A stretch of DNA of 64,000 nt from Ancylothrix sp. D3o (GTDB taxonomy: Bacteria > Cyanobacteriota > Cyanobacteriia > Cyanobacteriales > Oscillatoriaceae): positions 171,197 to 235,196 of the forward strand of contig NZ_JAMXEX010000008.1 of NCBI RefSeq assembly GCF_025370775.1, read 5' to 3'. Position 1 is the stretch's first letter, and each line of letters opens with the position of its first letter. Below the pieces are notes generated by a model that made no database searches, was not told the origin of the DNA, and was given only the letters and a program-made list of their open reading frames with translations. Positions 1 through 9,431 of the stretch are shown in pieces. Position numbers and translations under genes: made by a program.

Positions 1-710
1 ACAGGGCGAAAGGTTCCAACGCCTACGTTTAATGTCACAAAAGCGGTTTCGATGCCGGCAAAAGCAAGTTTTTGTAGCAATTCTTCAGTGAAGTGGAGGC
101 CGGCGGTGGGGGCTGCTACTGAGCCGTCTTGTTCGGCGTAGACGGTTTGATATTGTGCCGGTGCGGCGCTGCTTTCTGTGATGTAGGGGGGGAGGGGAAT
201 GTGCCCATAGTCTTCTAAATATTGGATAAGAGACTGTTCTTTTGGTAAGTCAAATTGCAAAATCCGCCCGCCTGTGGCTTCGTCGGTGGCGACAACTGTG
301 GCGCTTAAATTCGAGTGGGTGGGGTTTTCTTTGGAGTTAAAGAGGATTTTGACACCGATTTTAAGGCGTTTTCCTGGTTTGACTAAGGCTAACCAGTGGT
401 TATGTTCGATTTCTTCGAGTAATAAAATTTCTACCGGCGCGCCGGTGGTTTTGTAGCCATACAGTCGGGCGGGAATAACGCGGGTGTTGTTCATTACCAG
501 CAAGTCGCCTTTTTGCAGCAGTTGGGGTAATTCCCGAAAAATATGGTGGCTGTGTTGGTGAGGGGAATTAACAACGAGCAGGCGAGAACTGTCTCTGGGA
601 ACTGCTGGGTTTTGGGCAATGCTACCGCTCGGCAGTTCGTAGTTGTAGTTGTCTAGGGACTGATCGCTGTCGGTTATGGCTGGGTTTGGTTTGGTTTGAG
701 GCTCGTCCAA
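1..710 (-). CDS. queA: S-adenosylmethionine:tRNA ribosyltransferase-isomerase QueA (3' end cut by the window)
   Basis: QueA makes epoxyqueuosine in tRNA by transferring and isomerising the ribosyl part of S-adenosylmethionine onto the preQ1 base. Translating the minus strand gives family blocks in order: an ELPSGSIAQNPAVPRDSSRL start region, LLVMNNTRVIPARLYG, ATGGRI, YGHIPLPPYI, YQTVYAEQDGSVAAPTAGLHF and ETAFVTLNVG at the edge. About 236 residues are present, so the C-terminal third lies outside. No ATG is available: an in-frame TAA lies upstream, and TTG at 708-710 (MDEPQTKP...) is the likeliest start, with no strong ribosome binding site, so the start is tentative. The family call is safe. 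Confidence 0.9.
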   Translation of the reverse strand, partial: MDEPQTKPNPAITDSDQSLDNYNYELPSGSIAQNPAVPRDSSRLLVVNSPHQHSHHIFRELPQLLQKGDLLVMNNTRVIPARLYGYKTTGAPVEILLLEEIEHNHWLALVKPGKRLKIGVKILFNSKENPTHSNLSATVVATDEATGGRILQFDLPKEQSLIQYLEDYGHIPLPPYITESSAAPAQYQTVYAEQDGSVAAPTAGLHFTEELLQKLAFAGIETAFVTLNVGVGTFRP

Positions 711-1138
711 GGTTTCTGGGGTAATTTCGTTCTTAGGGTGTGGTCGTTAAGGAAGTTGGTAATGTTTATTTCCTATGGTTGTTAAATTTAGCAGATGTTG
801 AGGTTGTGAGGAATATTAATTTGTAATGTCATACCGGCTGCATGGTTTTTGCCTTCTACATCAAAAAGAGGCCGGTTTTTAAAGGGCTTGATTTTTTTTT
901 GGGCTTTTTGGTCAATTTTTAGAGGGAAGGCATGGGGAATGAGTGGCTTAAAGATTATCTAAAAATATAGACTGAGACTAAGTATTTTATCCTGTTGTTG
1001 GCAAGTGAAAAAATAACTTGAGTGCTTTGGTATGGGCTGCAACTTTATCGGGTAATTTCTTTTGAGGTTCAGGGTTTGGTTAATAGGCGAATACCTGCTA
1101 CTATCAGGTGAGTCTGTCTGATGGAATAGGAGACGGCT
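711..1138. other. intergenic stretch upstream of queA
   Basis: AT-rich spacer between the divergent queA and the short reading frame at 1139. It should hold the queA promoter. I see no longer coding frame and no convincing RNA gene. Confidence 0.4.
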
Positions 1139-1240
1139 ATGGAGTTATTGGGGTTAAGCTATGCTGGAATCAAGCGGAAATCTCTCTCTCCTCAAGGGCT
1201 GCGCTTTCTAGGCCGGCTGGTTAAATTTAAACAGAGATAG
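1139..1240 (+). CDS. candidate 33-residue basic small protein
   Basis: ATG at 1139 follows an AGGAG ribosome binding site at about the right distance and opens a 33-codon frame (MELLGLSYAGIKRKS...) ending in TAG at 1240. The product is basic and lacks a membrane segment. I recognise no family. The good binding site is the main reason to list it; a frame this short can arise by chance. Downstream, an AGAGAG/CTCTCT inverted repeat at about 1276-1292 could fold into a hairpin. Confidence 0.3.
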   Translation: MELLGLSYAGIKRKSLSPQGLRFLGRLVKFKQR

Positions 1241-1411
1241 TTTCTATCTTAAGATAGATGTCAATATTTTTTGGCTCTCTATTAAAGAGAGTAAAGAAAA
1301 AAAAAAGGGAAATTGGGGAATATTACCCAATAAAGAAAGGGGTTTTTCCCGTATTCATTTGCGCCATAATCTTAGACAATAAAAATGTAGCCTTTGCAGA
1401 ACTCTTTCCCG

Positions 1412-1801
1412 ATGGAATACCTTTATTTCGTTGCTAATGCCAGTCTCACGCTGAGAATTGCAGAGTACCTGCACACCAGCCCTCATCTTCCGGTTAGTTT
1501 TATGAGCGTTATTCATCAAATAGATGGATGGGTCGTTCGTGTGAAAATGAGAAACCCCCTGAATTTGCAAAAAAGCGGGGATTTCCGAGCGTTTATGAAT
1601 GAGTTAGGGATTCCCTACTCGCCAGGAATTCGGTTACAAATGGCTTTATGGAGTTTAGAGAATGGACAATCGCCGGTGGATGTGATGCGGCGTTATCAGG
1701 TGGCTGTGGTTTCTCACGGTCATCCAGATCGCGGCGAAATTGAAGAGTTTCGCAAGCAGTTTGTTAAAGGCTTAGGATATTGCCCAGAAACCCTTGCTTA
1801 G
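1412..1801 (+). CDS. conserved cyanobacterial protein of unknown function (129 aa)
   Basis: A soluble protein of about 129 residues starting MEYLYFVANASL. An ATG six codons upstream (1394) is possible, but the one at 1412 gives the more natural N-terminus. It has a hydrophobic first third and a basic, Arg-rich C-terminal half with the segment PVDVMRRYQVAVVSHGHPD. There is no signal peptide and no catalytic motif I can name. Its stop codon (1799-1801) directly abuts the stop codon of the convergent yraN gene (1802-1804), leaving no spacer at all. Codon use and composition look native. Function unknown. Confidence 0.65.
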   Translation: MEYLYFVANASLTLRIAEYLHTSPHLPVSFMSVIHQIDGWVVRVKMRNPLNLQKSGDFRAFMNELGIPYSPGIRLQMALWSLENGQSPVDVMRRYQVAVVSHGHPDRGEIEEFRKQFVKGLGYCPETLA

Positions 1802-2269
1802 TTAGTTGGGTGGACAGAAGGCAGACTCGATATACTCAACAAGGGTTAGGTGAAAATTTTCATTCAAAACGGGTTCACCCGGATTGACCGACACATTAAG
1901 CGATGTCGCCTCTCGATGCCGGTGCTGTTTATAGGGCATTTGTTGGCAACTGACGAGGGCTACATCAAATCGACAGGCTACGTTAGCGAGAACTGGGTGA
2001 TCGGCCAAAAAAAGCGCGGCGGCTTGGCCCAGTTTAGCTTGTTTTTGGGGGGTGATGGCAAAAATCCCCCCGGTGTCCCAAGAATGGCGACTGCGAGTTT
2101 TGACCTCTACAAAGATTAATTGCCCTGTGGGTTGAGAGTAAGCGATAATGTCCAGTTCTCCCCACCGGCACTTCCAGCGCTGTGCTAAGATTTCCCATCC
2201 TTGCTGCTGTAACCACTGTGCGACTAAGTTTTCTCCTAAAGTGCCGGTGTGGGTTGGAGTTTTTGGCAT
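1802..2269 (-). CDS. yraN: YraN/UPF0102 family nuclease-fold protein
   Basis: Small member of the UPF0102 (YraN) family, which has a restriction-endonuclease-like fold related to Holliday-junction resolvases; its cellular role is not settled. The N-terminus has GTLGENLVAQWLQQQGW, followed by the core acidic/basic signature WGELDII ... FVEVKTRS, the E-D-ExK pattern of this fold. At 155 residues it is longer than the usual 120 or so because of a C-terminal extension. ATG at 2269 gives the standard N-terminus. It converges on the preceding gene with no gap. Confidence 0.85.
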   Translation of the reverse strand: MPKTPTHTGTLGENLVAQWLQQQGWEILAQRWKCRWGELDIIAYSQPTGQLIFVEVKTRSRHSWDTGGIFAITPQKQAKLGQAAALFLADHPVLANVACRFDVALVSCQQMPYKQHRHREATSLNVSVNPGEPVLNENFHLTLVEYIESAFCPPN

Positions 2270-2410
2270 CGGCTGGTTTGATTATTTTTGAGGTTTGGCA
2301 AAGGATTTTAACATTGCGATGAGTGCAATTGCTTGTGGGGACACTTCCGAGATAGGATACTCCTGTAGCGATTGCTACTATTAACCTTTTCTCCAACAGT
2401 TAAACCCTTA

Positions 2411-2947
2411 ATGCGATTTTCTTTAAACTTCAACAAAATGGGCGATAGAGTTTCTAAACGTATTCCTGCAATTGTATTATCGGTTGTGTTTTCGGTGGTG
2501 CTGTTCCTAACAGCAAGTTTGGTAATTGTCATGCCGGCTTTTGCCAATGATTATAACAAAGAAACTTTGGTGGGTGTGGATTTTTCGGGGCGAGATTTGA
2601 CGGATTCTAGCTTTACAAAAGCTGTCCTCCGCAACAGTAATTTGAGTAATACTAAGTTGGCCGGTGTAAGTTTGTTTGGGGCGACTTTGGAACGGGTAAA
2701 TTTAGAAGGGGCTGATCTACGAGGTGCCACTTTAGATACTGCTCGTTTTTTCAAGGCAAATCTTACCAATGCTGTGTTAGAAGGGGCGTTTGCTTTTAAT
2801 GCTAAGTTTGATGGTTCTACTATTGATGGGGCTGATTTTACAGATGTTTTGTTGCGTCAAGATATGCAAAAAGCACTTTGTAAAATTGCCACAGGTACTA
2901 ATCCTGTGACGGGACGCGAGACAAAAGAAACTTTGTATTGTGATTGA
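2411..2947 (+). CDS. secreted (probably thylakoid-lumen) pentapeptide-repeat protein
   Basis: The protein opens with a basic segment and a hydrophobic stretch of about 25 residues ending in a Sec-type cleavage site (PAFA/NDYN), so it should be exported to the lumen or periplasm. The mature part consists of pentapeptide repeats (A(D/N)LxX: FSGRDLTDSSF, LSNTKLAGVSL, LEGADLRGATL, FKANLTNAVLEGAF), which fold as a right-handed quadrilateral beta helix. It ends in a conserved tail with two cysteines (ALCKIA ... TLYCD), as in lumenal 15-17 kDa pentapeptide proteins of cyanobacteria and plastids. ATG at 2411 is preferred to a TTG at 2372. The precise role is unknown. Confidence 0.75.
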   Translation: MRFSLNFNKMGDRVSKRIPAIVLSVVFSVVLFLTASLVIVMPAFANDYNKETLVGVDFSGRDLTDSSFTKAVLRNSNLSNTKLAGVSLFGATLERVNLEGADLRGATLDTARFFKANLTNAVLEGAFAFNAKFDGSTIDGADFTDVLLRQDMQKALCKIATGTNPVTGRETKETLYCD

Positions 2948-2981
2948 AGAAATCTAACAATTTTCAGAAACCCACACTCCA

Positions 2982-3015
2982 ATATCCCCCCTAGTGCCTT
3001 AAAAAGGGGGGATAT
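2982..3015. terminator. bidirectional terminator-like hairpin
   Basis: Perfect 10 bp inverted repeat, ATATCCCCCC at 2982-2991 and GGGGGGATAT at 3006-3015, between the convergent pentapeptide gene and dnaG. Its position suggests termination from both sides. Confidence 0.6.
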
Positions 3016-3034
3016 AAGCGAACAAAAATTATTT

Positions 3035-5041
3035 TTACAACCAAGGAACGCTGACTAAATCTTTAAAAGTTGTATAACGTTCTTTTTCTAATTCCTTGAT
3101 TCGAGCTTTTTGGGTAAGCAGTTGTTGTTGATAAAATTGCCCTAATTCGAGATTCGTTAATAAGTCGATTTTGTGCAACTCTTGTAAGGCTTCGCGGATT
3201 TTATTTTCGCAAATTACGCGGTCAATTGATGCGGCGGCGGCGCGAATGACTAAAGGAGTGCGAACTGTATCAAGTTGGGTTTTTTCATCGAGATGAAACA
3301 GGTAAGATATTTGGGAAACTTCGCCGCTATTTTCTGCTAAATAACAATCTTGTAAAGCGGAAATAAGTTTAAGGGGTTCAGCCTGCAAATCATTTAATTC
3401 TGTGATAAATTGCCATAATTTCTTGTGGGGTTCAAGAGTAAATTCTAATTTTCTTTCTGCTAAAACTTCTATGACGGCACTGCGATATTCAGGATAATGA
3501 ATGTAAGATTGTAATAGAAAAGCTTCGGCTTTTTTTAAGAGGTTGGTTTCTCCAGAAACCGGCATTTCAGGTTTAGATTTTTCTGGGGTAGAAACGTTGT
3601 GTCTTAGAGGAGGCCGGCTGCTGATTTTGAGCTTGTTTTCAATCAAAGGTGCAACAATGCAAGACTCATCAATTCTCAAAAGTTCTGCACACCGGCTTGT
3701 TATTTGATTTAGCAAATTTTCCCTAATTATGGGAGTGCGCCGCGAGTCCCGCAAAGAAAGAATTTCTGCACAATAATCGACATAATAAGTAAGCTGATTG
3801 TCATTGGTGATGTTGGATAATAACTTCACCATTTCTGTTGCTATTTGCTGATATTGATCCGGTTGTTTTAGGTCCTTGGTTTGTAAAAGTTGGTCAATTT
3901 GCCAGGTTAACCATAAAGAGGCACTTTCTAGCAAAATTTGATAATCTTCGGCTGAATAAGTTTTGAGATATTCATCAGCATCTTTGCCGTTAGGGAGGGT
4001 AAGAATCCTCAAATTGACATCACCGCGATAGGCAAGGGATGCAATTTCACCAATTGCTCTTTCGGCGGCATTTGTACCGGCTTTGTCGGCATCAAAATTG
4101 AGGATAATTTGCTTTGATTCTGTATAGCGTAAAAGTTGCCGCACTTGGGTTAAACTCAGGGCAGTTCCCAGGGAGGCGACGGCGTTGGTAATACCGGCAG
4201 CATGAAGGGCAATTGCATCAAAATATCCCTCAACAACGATGGCTTTATCTTGTTTGCTGATGGCGGTTTTGGCTTTGTCGAGGGCGAAGAGAGTTTTGCC
4301 TTTTTCAAACAATTCTGTTTCGGGAGAGTTGAGGTATTTTGGCATTTCATCGGTGAGAGTTCTGCCACCAAAACCGATGACTCTGCCTTGAGAATCGCAG
4401 ATAGGAATCATTAAACGATCTCGGAAGCGATCATAATAGCCGGTTCCGGATTTTCTGTTAACAATTAAACCGGCAGCTTCGATGAGTTGAACGGGGAAAT
4501 TTTTGGTTTCTAAAAGATAATGATAAAGCGTTTCCCAACCGGCGGGGGCGTAGCCAAGTTGGAATTGTTGGATAATTTCTGGGCTAAGTTTGCGTTCTGT
4601 TTGGAGATATTCTAAGGCAATATTTCCACCGGGTTGATAAAGGGCGTGTTGATAGAAATTGGTGGTGATGGCGAGAATTTCATAAAGTTGCTCTCGGAGG
4701 GTGATTTGGCGTTGAAGTTCTTGGCGTTTTTCGGGTTCGAGGGTACGGATAGGAATTTGATATCGTTTGGCTAAATCAAAGACGACTTCGTTAAAGGGAC
4801 GTTTGCCAACTTCCATGAGAAAATTGATAGCCCCACCACCGGCACCGCAGCCAAAACAATAATACATTTGTTTGCTGGGGCTGACGGTAAAGCTGGGGGT
4901 TTTTTCGTCGTGAAAAGGGCATAAGCCGGTGTAATCTTTGCCACTTTTTCTGAGGGAAACTTGTTCAGAAACGATATCGTAAATATCGAGTCTTTGTTTA
5001 ACTTCTTCGATGGTGTCGGGATGTAGACGGGGAATTTCCAT
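3035..5041 (-). CDS. dnaG: DNA primase DnaG
   Basis: Primase makes the RNA primers for chromosome replication. The 668-residue protein has the N-terminal CHC2 zinc-binding domain with CPFH at 41-44 and CFGC at 62-65. The RNA-polymerase core follows, with DRLMIPICDSQGRVIGFGGR and the TOPRIM segment IVVEGYFDAIALHAAG near residue 265. Then come LNFDADKAGTNAAERA and a helicase-interacting C-terminal region. Length is normal for cyanobacteria. ATG at 5041 gives the expected start MEIPRLHPDTIEEVKQRLDI. It is transcribed in the same direction as rodA upstream but is separated from it by a terminator, so it probably has its own promoter in 5042-5237. Confidence 0.97.
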   Translation of the reverse strand: MEIPRLHPDTIEEVKQRLDIYDIVSEQVSLRKSGKDYTGLCPFHDEKTPSFTVSPSKQMYYCFGCGAGGGAINFLMEVGKRPFNEVVFDLAKRYQIPIRTLEPEKRQELQRQITLREQLYEILAITTNFYQHALYQPGGNIALEYLQTERKLSPEIIQQFQLGYAPAGWETLYHYLLETKNFPVQLIEAAGLIVNRKSGTGYYDRFRDRLMIPICDSQGRVIGFGGRTLTDEMPKYLNSPETELFEKGKTLFALDKAKTAISKQDKAIVVEGYFDAIALHAAGITNAVASLGTALSLTQVRQLLRYTESKQIILNFDADKAGTNAAERAIGEIASLAYRGDVNLRILTLPNGKDADEYLKTYSAEDYQILLESASLWLTWQIDQLLQTKDLKQPDQYQQIATEMVKLLSNITNDNQLTYYVDYCAEILSLRDSRRTPIIRENLLNQITSRCAELLRIDESCIVAPLIENKLKISSRPPLRHNVSTPEKSKPEMPVSGETNLLKKAEAFLLQSYIHYPEYRSAVIEVLAERKLEFTLEPHKKLWQFITELNDLQAEPLKLISALQDCYLAENSGEVSQISYLFHLDEKTQLDTVRTPLVIRAAAASIDRVICENKIREALQELHKIDLLTNLELGQFYQQQLLTQKARIKELEKERYTTFKDLVSVPWL

Positions 5042-5237
5042 AGTTTTTTAGAGGGTGGGACTCTGCCCACATACATAATGATAGCTAAAGTTATATTATC
5101 GGTTAGGATTTTAGGAAATTATATCTTTTGGTTTCGCCGGTGGGGTGAAAAATCAGCCTCTTAAATTGCATTTTTAGGTAGAAGCAGGGAACTAAGGAAA
5201 ATAATCAAAAAACCTGAAGCCTAATCTTAAAAAATTG

Positions 5238-5262
5238 CGTTCCCTAGTGCAACTAGGGAACG
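5238..5262 (-). terminator. Rho-independent terminator after rodA
   Basis: Perfect 10 bp stem, CGTTCCCTAG (5238-5247) and CTAGGGAACG (5253-5262) with a 5-base loop. Read on the minus strand it is followed by CAATTTTTTAAG, giving the U-tract. The symmetric CTAGGGAAC arms may belong to a dispersed palindrome family. Confidence 0.7.
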
Positions 5263-5290
5263 AGAAAAAGACAAGGAAAAAACCAAGAGG

Positions 5291-6544
5291 TTAATATTTC
5301 TTTCGAGGTCGGAAATTGGCGACAGATTCTACTAAACCTATGGCGATAAAATTACTCAGCAAAGCAGAACGCCCATAACTCAGCAAAGGCAAGGGAACGC
5401 CGGTTACTGGGGCTAAACCAATGTTCATCCCAATATTAATAACTACCTGAAAGATAATCATGGAAAGTACGCCAATGGCGATTAAAGATCCAAAATTATC
5501 TTTGGCATTTTGGGCAATTAGAACCAGGCGTAAACAAAGTAACCAAAAGGCGATAAACACTACTAGACAACCAATAAAACCTAACTCTTCGCCTATCGCA
5601 GAAAAGATAAAATCTGTATGCTGTTCTGGAATAAAATTGAGTTGTGTTTGAGTGCCTTGAGTTAGACCTTTGCCCCAAATTTGACCGGCCCCGATGGCGA
5701 TCCGAGATTGGATGAGGTGATAACCGCCACCAAGGGGGTCTTTATTAGGGTCTAAAAACAAAATAATTCGCTCTTTTTGATAATCTTTGAGTAAGCCCCA
5801 AAAAATATGTCCTAACCATCCAGAAGCTACATTAATTACCAGAGATGCTATCGAGCCAAACGCCTGCCAAGGGAGGGTACGCCAGCCAATAATTCCCATT
5901 GCAATTGACCAAACAACCCACCCCGGAAAATAAATGTTGAAAACAATGGCAGAAATAACCGGAGAAAGCATGAGAATGAGCCAACCAGGGTTAGCTCCCC
6001 CCCAATAAAGCATCCCCATTGTAATCGCTCCAAAAACAAGGGAAGTTCCTAAATTTGGCTCGGAAAAAACCAGCGCCCAAGGTACAGCAGTAACGGCTAA
6101 AATTTTGAGCATATTTGGAATCGTTGTTGCACCGCGATTGTGGAGAAGTGCAGCTAGGGTAATAATGACGCCAACTTTTGCAAATTCCGAGGGCTGAACG
6201 TGGAAGCCAAAAACGTTAATCCACCGCTGTGCTCCGAGGGCTTGGGTACCAATAAATCGCACCGAAATTAGGGCGATATTAATAAAGCCATAGATAAACC
6301 ATTTCCACTGAATTAAAGCCTCATAATGGTTGCGAGCAATTAACATCGCAATGGTTAAACCGATGCCGCCTGTAATCCAGTGTTGCCACCAGTCGGTGTG
6401 ACCTAAGTGTAATTCTACACTGCGAATCATCACGCCACCGAGCGCCGTTAGCCCGACTACGAGGCTTAATAAGATCCAGTCGATGTGTTGCCAAGGAGCG
6501 AGCGCCGGTTGGCGACCTATTCTCAGCAGTACGTTTTGCCACAT
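5291..6544 (-). CDS. rodA: RodA-type SEDS peptidoglycan glycosyltransferase
   Basis: SEDS-family polytopic membrane protein (417 aa, about ten membrane segments) that polymerises lipid II for the lateral wall with a partner class B PBP. Family landmarks visible are LGAQRWINVFGFHVQPSEFAK, the loop with KDYQKERIILFLDPNKDPLG, YHLIQSRIAIGAG, FIPEQHTDFIFSAIGEELGF, and the C-terminal GMNIGLAPVTGVPLPLLSYG. RodA rather than FtsW is indicated by the QPSEFAK and P-LLSYG blocks and by the absence of division genes nearby. Start at ATG 6544. No operon partner is visible; dnaG follows after a terminator. Confidence 0.93.
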   Translation of the reverse strand: MWQNVLLRIGRQPALAPWQHIDWILLSLVVGLTALGGVMIRSVELHLGHTDWWQHWITGGIGLTIAMLIARNHYEALIQWKWFIYGFINIALISVRFIGTQALGAQRWINVFGFHVQPSEFAKVGVIITLAALLHNRGATTIPNMLKILAVTAVPWALVFSEPNLGTSLVFGAITMGMLYWGGANPGWLILMLSPVISAIVFNIYFPGWVVWSIAMGIIGWRTLPWQAFGSIASLVINVASGWLGHIFWGLLKDYQKERIILFLDPNKDPLGGGYHLIQSRIAIGAGQIWGKGLTQGTQTQLNFIPEQHTDFIFSAIGEELGFIGCLVVFIAFWLLCLRLVLIAQNAKDNFGSLIAIGVLSMIIFQVVINIGMNIGLAPVTGVPLPLLSYGRSALLSNFIAIGLVESVANFRPRKKY

Positions 6545-6950
6545 ATTTGAGGGTAAATAGAGATTAGTCGATACAGGTATCTTACTATCTCCTCTCTAAT
6601 ATCCCAAGTATCGGGCAGAGGTTGATGATAATGCCGGTGGGGGGTGAAAATTTTTCTCTGGTTTTCTTGAGGGAGCGGCGGAGGCGGTATTGAGGGGGAG
6701 ATTGCGCTTCAAAACGTTAACTCCGGATTCGCCAAAAACGTCCCCAAACCGGCCTTTGGTATGTTTTGAAACCAAAACCTCGTCTTGATGGGGGTTTAGT
6801 TTTCTTATTTGCTGGGCTTTTTTAAAGCAAAGTCAGATTGCTTGGAGCTAGAACAAAGTTAGGTTGCTTTGATAAATCAAGAGTAAATAGTCTTTTTTTT
6901 AAGCTTATTTACCCTTAATTAAAAATATCACCAACCTCTCAATTTCTTAC
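6545..6950. other. intergenic spacer rodA / propeller protein
   Basis: About 400 bases with no coding frame I can support. It contains T-rich and A-rich tracts and an imperfect inverted repeat around a T8 run (about 6882-6914) just past the end of the propeller gene, and presumably the rodA promoter. Confidence 0.35.
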
Positions 6951-9431
6951 TTAAGCTAAAGTATCTGAGAGGTAAGCGGGAGCCAAAGCGACGGATTCAG
7001 GGCGATTTCTTGTTACTCCTAAATTGGGGTTAATATTGAGAACACCAGACTGGTTTTGAATGTTATCAAAACGGAAGATGGCATTATTAGATTTCTCGGC
7101 AACGTAAAGGTTATTACCGTCAAAAGTAATATCAACCGGATTGCCTAAAAATGTATTAGAGCCGACAATTTGAGCCCGCACCGCTGTGTTTCCATTGGCA
7201 GCACCGGCATTGTTAATTACAAACAATTGACCATCGGTTGCACTTTGAGCACTGCCCACATCAGAAATCAGCAATGTATCAGAAGATTCGACATAAATAA
7301 TTCCGTGCAAATTCACAGAAATTTTATTTACTCCACTGGGGTCAAATGGAGTAATAATCCGCGTCGGGCCGTTTGCGCCCAAAGTGGCAAGATAACTATC
7401 ATAAACCAGAACTGTTCCATCAGTTGCGGCTACAAATAGCTGATCTTTTGATGGCGAATAATCTACATCCCAAGGTCGGCGACCGGCCAGATTTGTTGTT
7501 TTAAACAATGGCGCAACATCGCCTTGAGCTTGAGTATTAAACACAATAATGGCTGGGGTTGTAGCATTATTTTCTGCGACAAAAACAACACCGGCACCAT
7601 CAGCAACTTCTAAACCTTTGGGGCTAACCAGGCCGGTGTTTGCACCGGCAATAATTCGGTCGCGTGAGGCATTAAATCCACCGTTATTACGGCTTTCTGC
7701 CAAACGGTTAACAATTAAAATCCCACCATTGGTATCGTTGCCATTATCAAAAGTAATAAAAGCATCACCTGTGAGATCGTAGGTAATATTTTCCAAACTG
7801 GCAACTGCATTAGAAGTATTAAATGCTGTTTGCTGTTGCAAATTTGTAGACAGACGCGCCACAAAATCTGTTGCTCCTGTTGCGGGCGGGTTACTGGTGG
7901 TGGCAATGGAACTAATAGGAATTGTTGCCGATTCAACATCAGTAACATCAGGATACATTAACGCTTGCATCCGTTCAGCAGCCAAAGCTTCTGGTTTAGT
8001 TTCGGCCACGCTTAAATCCGGGGCTATATTTCCGCTGGGCCCATTAAAAATGTTGCGGAAAATTAATAACTGGTCTTTAGCTTTTTCTGCAACTAAAGCA
8101 TCGGTGCCATTTAAAATTAAATCCACCGGATTTCCCATTTGAGTAGCCGGCCCTTCAATAGTGCGGGATGGTACCACCGCCCCATTAGCACTGCTAACAT
8201 TATCGAGAACGTAAATACGTCCGTCTGTGTTGAAAGTGGCGCTTTGTGCAGCAGTAGCGGCTCCCACATCTGTTACAACTAATTGATTCCGCGTTGGTTC
8301 ATAAACAATGCCATGCAAATTAGTAGAAATTTTTGCGCCGAGACTGTTAACAATAGTTAGACTACGGGAAATAGTGGCGGTGCCAAAATTATTGATATTT
8401 CCAAAGTAGTTATCAAACACAGAAACAGTGCCATCTACTAATGCTGCATACAAGCGGTCGTTGGCTTCATCATAGGCAACATCCCAAGGTTTTGCCGGCA
8501 AGTTTGTAACAGCCACCGGCGGAATATTGCCACCCGCAGATGTCCCAAAAACTTTTAAGTCGCCGGCACCATTATCGGCAACAATAATAAAGCCTCTTGT
8601 TTGGGCAATGGCGAAGCCTTTGGGGGCATTTAATCCTGTTAGCGGGCCGGCAATTTCTCGGTCTCTGTTCGGCGCAAAGGCTTCTCCATCAAGTCGGTTG
8701 CCAATTTTTGAAATAATCCGAATGCTGCCGGCACCTACGATTACATCACCGGCTTGATAAAGATTGCCAACATTATCAAATTCTACGCCTTCATTGTTGC
8801 CGGCAAAAAAGCGTTTTTGGCCTCCGAAAGTTCCGGTGAGTTTATCAATTTCTCCGACGTTTGTGGGGCCGTTATTTGAGACATAAATATTTACACTGCT
8901 TGGTTTACCCATGCGGTTTTCTGCCATGCCGAAATTAACATAGTGTTCAAAACCGCTCTTGAAAATTCCGCCTCGAACTGCTGCTGCTACATCGGGGTTG
9001 GCGCTCAGATAATAGCTGTTATCGAAATCTGCGCTGGGGTTACGGCCTTCAAATTGCCCATTTTCAATAAAGTGCTGAATGCCGGTGAGAGAATCTATGC
9101 CAACTGCATTTTTAACGTCTGTATTTTGAGTTAAATAGTAATTGGTATCAAAGAAACTAATGGGATTTCGCCCCTCGAATTGACCTCTTTCTATGAAGTG
9201 AGCTAGGCCGTTTACAAATACACCGTTTCTTACGGCAATTGCCACATCTGCGTTAGTTGCTAGATAAAAGCTTTCGTCAAAAAATCCGCTCGGTTTTCGC
9301 GCTTCTAACTGTCCGTTAAGTATATAGTGATCAAAGCCGCTAAGAAAATTTCCGCTTCTCACGGCAGCCGCTACATCGGGGTTAGCAGCCAAGTAATAAG
9401 TTTCATTAAACAACGAAGCAATGCCTAACAT
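6951..9431 (-). CDS. large extracellular-type protein: four short N-terminal repeats plus two tandem beta-propeller modules
   Basis: The 826-residue protein has two kinds of repeat. Residues about 1-165 hold four copies of a roughly 40-residue unit (F(D/N)ETYYLAANPDVAAAVR ... FEHYILNGQLEGRxP) common at the ends of secreted cyanobacterial and proteobacterial proteins. The rest is two homologous halves of about 300 residues. Each has NHL/YncE-like blades such as NAPKGFAIAQTRGFIIVADN, PWDVAYDEANDRLYAA, STNLHGIVYEPTRNQLVVTD and GNPVDLILNGTDALVAEKA, with counterparts in the second half (SPKGLEVADG, RPWDVDYSPS, SVNLHGIIYVES, GNPVDITFDG). No classical signal peptide is visible, so export may be unconventional. 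Start at ATG 9431 (MLGIASLFNETYY). Function unknown; adhesion or surface binding is an inference. Confidence 0.75.
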   Translation of the reverse strand: MLGIASLFNETYYLAANPDVAAAVRSGNFLSGFDHYILNGQLEARKPSGFFDESFYLATNADVAIAVRNGVFVNGLAHFIERGQFEGRNPISFFDTNYYLTQNTDVKNAVGIDSLTGIQHFIENGQFEGRNPSADFDNSYYLSANPDVAAAVRGGIFKSGFEHYVNFGMAENRMGKPSSVNIYVSNNGPTNVGEIDKLTGTFGGQKRFFAGNNEGVEFDNVGNLYQAGDVIVGAGSIRIISKIGNRLDGEAFAPNRDREIAGPLTGLNAPKGFAIAQTRGFIIVADNGAGDLKVFGTSAGGNIPPVAVTNLPAKPWDVAYDEANDRLYAALVDGTVSVFDNYFGNINNFGTATISRSLTIVNSLGAKISTNLHGIVYEPTRNQLVVTDVGAATAAQSATFNTDGRIYVLDNVSSANGAVVPSRTIEGPATQMGNPVDLILNGTDALVAEKAKDQLLIFRNIFNGPSGNIAPDLSVAETKPEALAAERMQALMYPDVTDVESATIPISSIATTSNPPATGATDFVARLSTNLQQQTAFNTSNAVASLENITYDLTGDAFITFDNGNDTNGGILIVNRLAESRNNGGFNASRDRIIAGANTGLVSPKGLEVADGAGVVFVAENNATTPAIIVFNTQAQGDVAPLFKTTNLAGRRPWDVDYSPSKDQLFVAATDGTVLVYDSYLATLGANGPTRIITPFDPSGVNKISVNLHGIIYVESSDTLLISDVGSAQSATDGQLFVINNAGAANGNTAVRAQIVGSNTFLGNPVDITFDGNNLYVAEKSNNAIFRFDNIQNQSGVLNINPNLGVTRNRPESVALAPAYLSDTLA

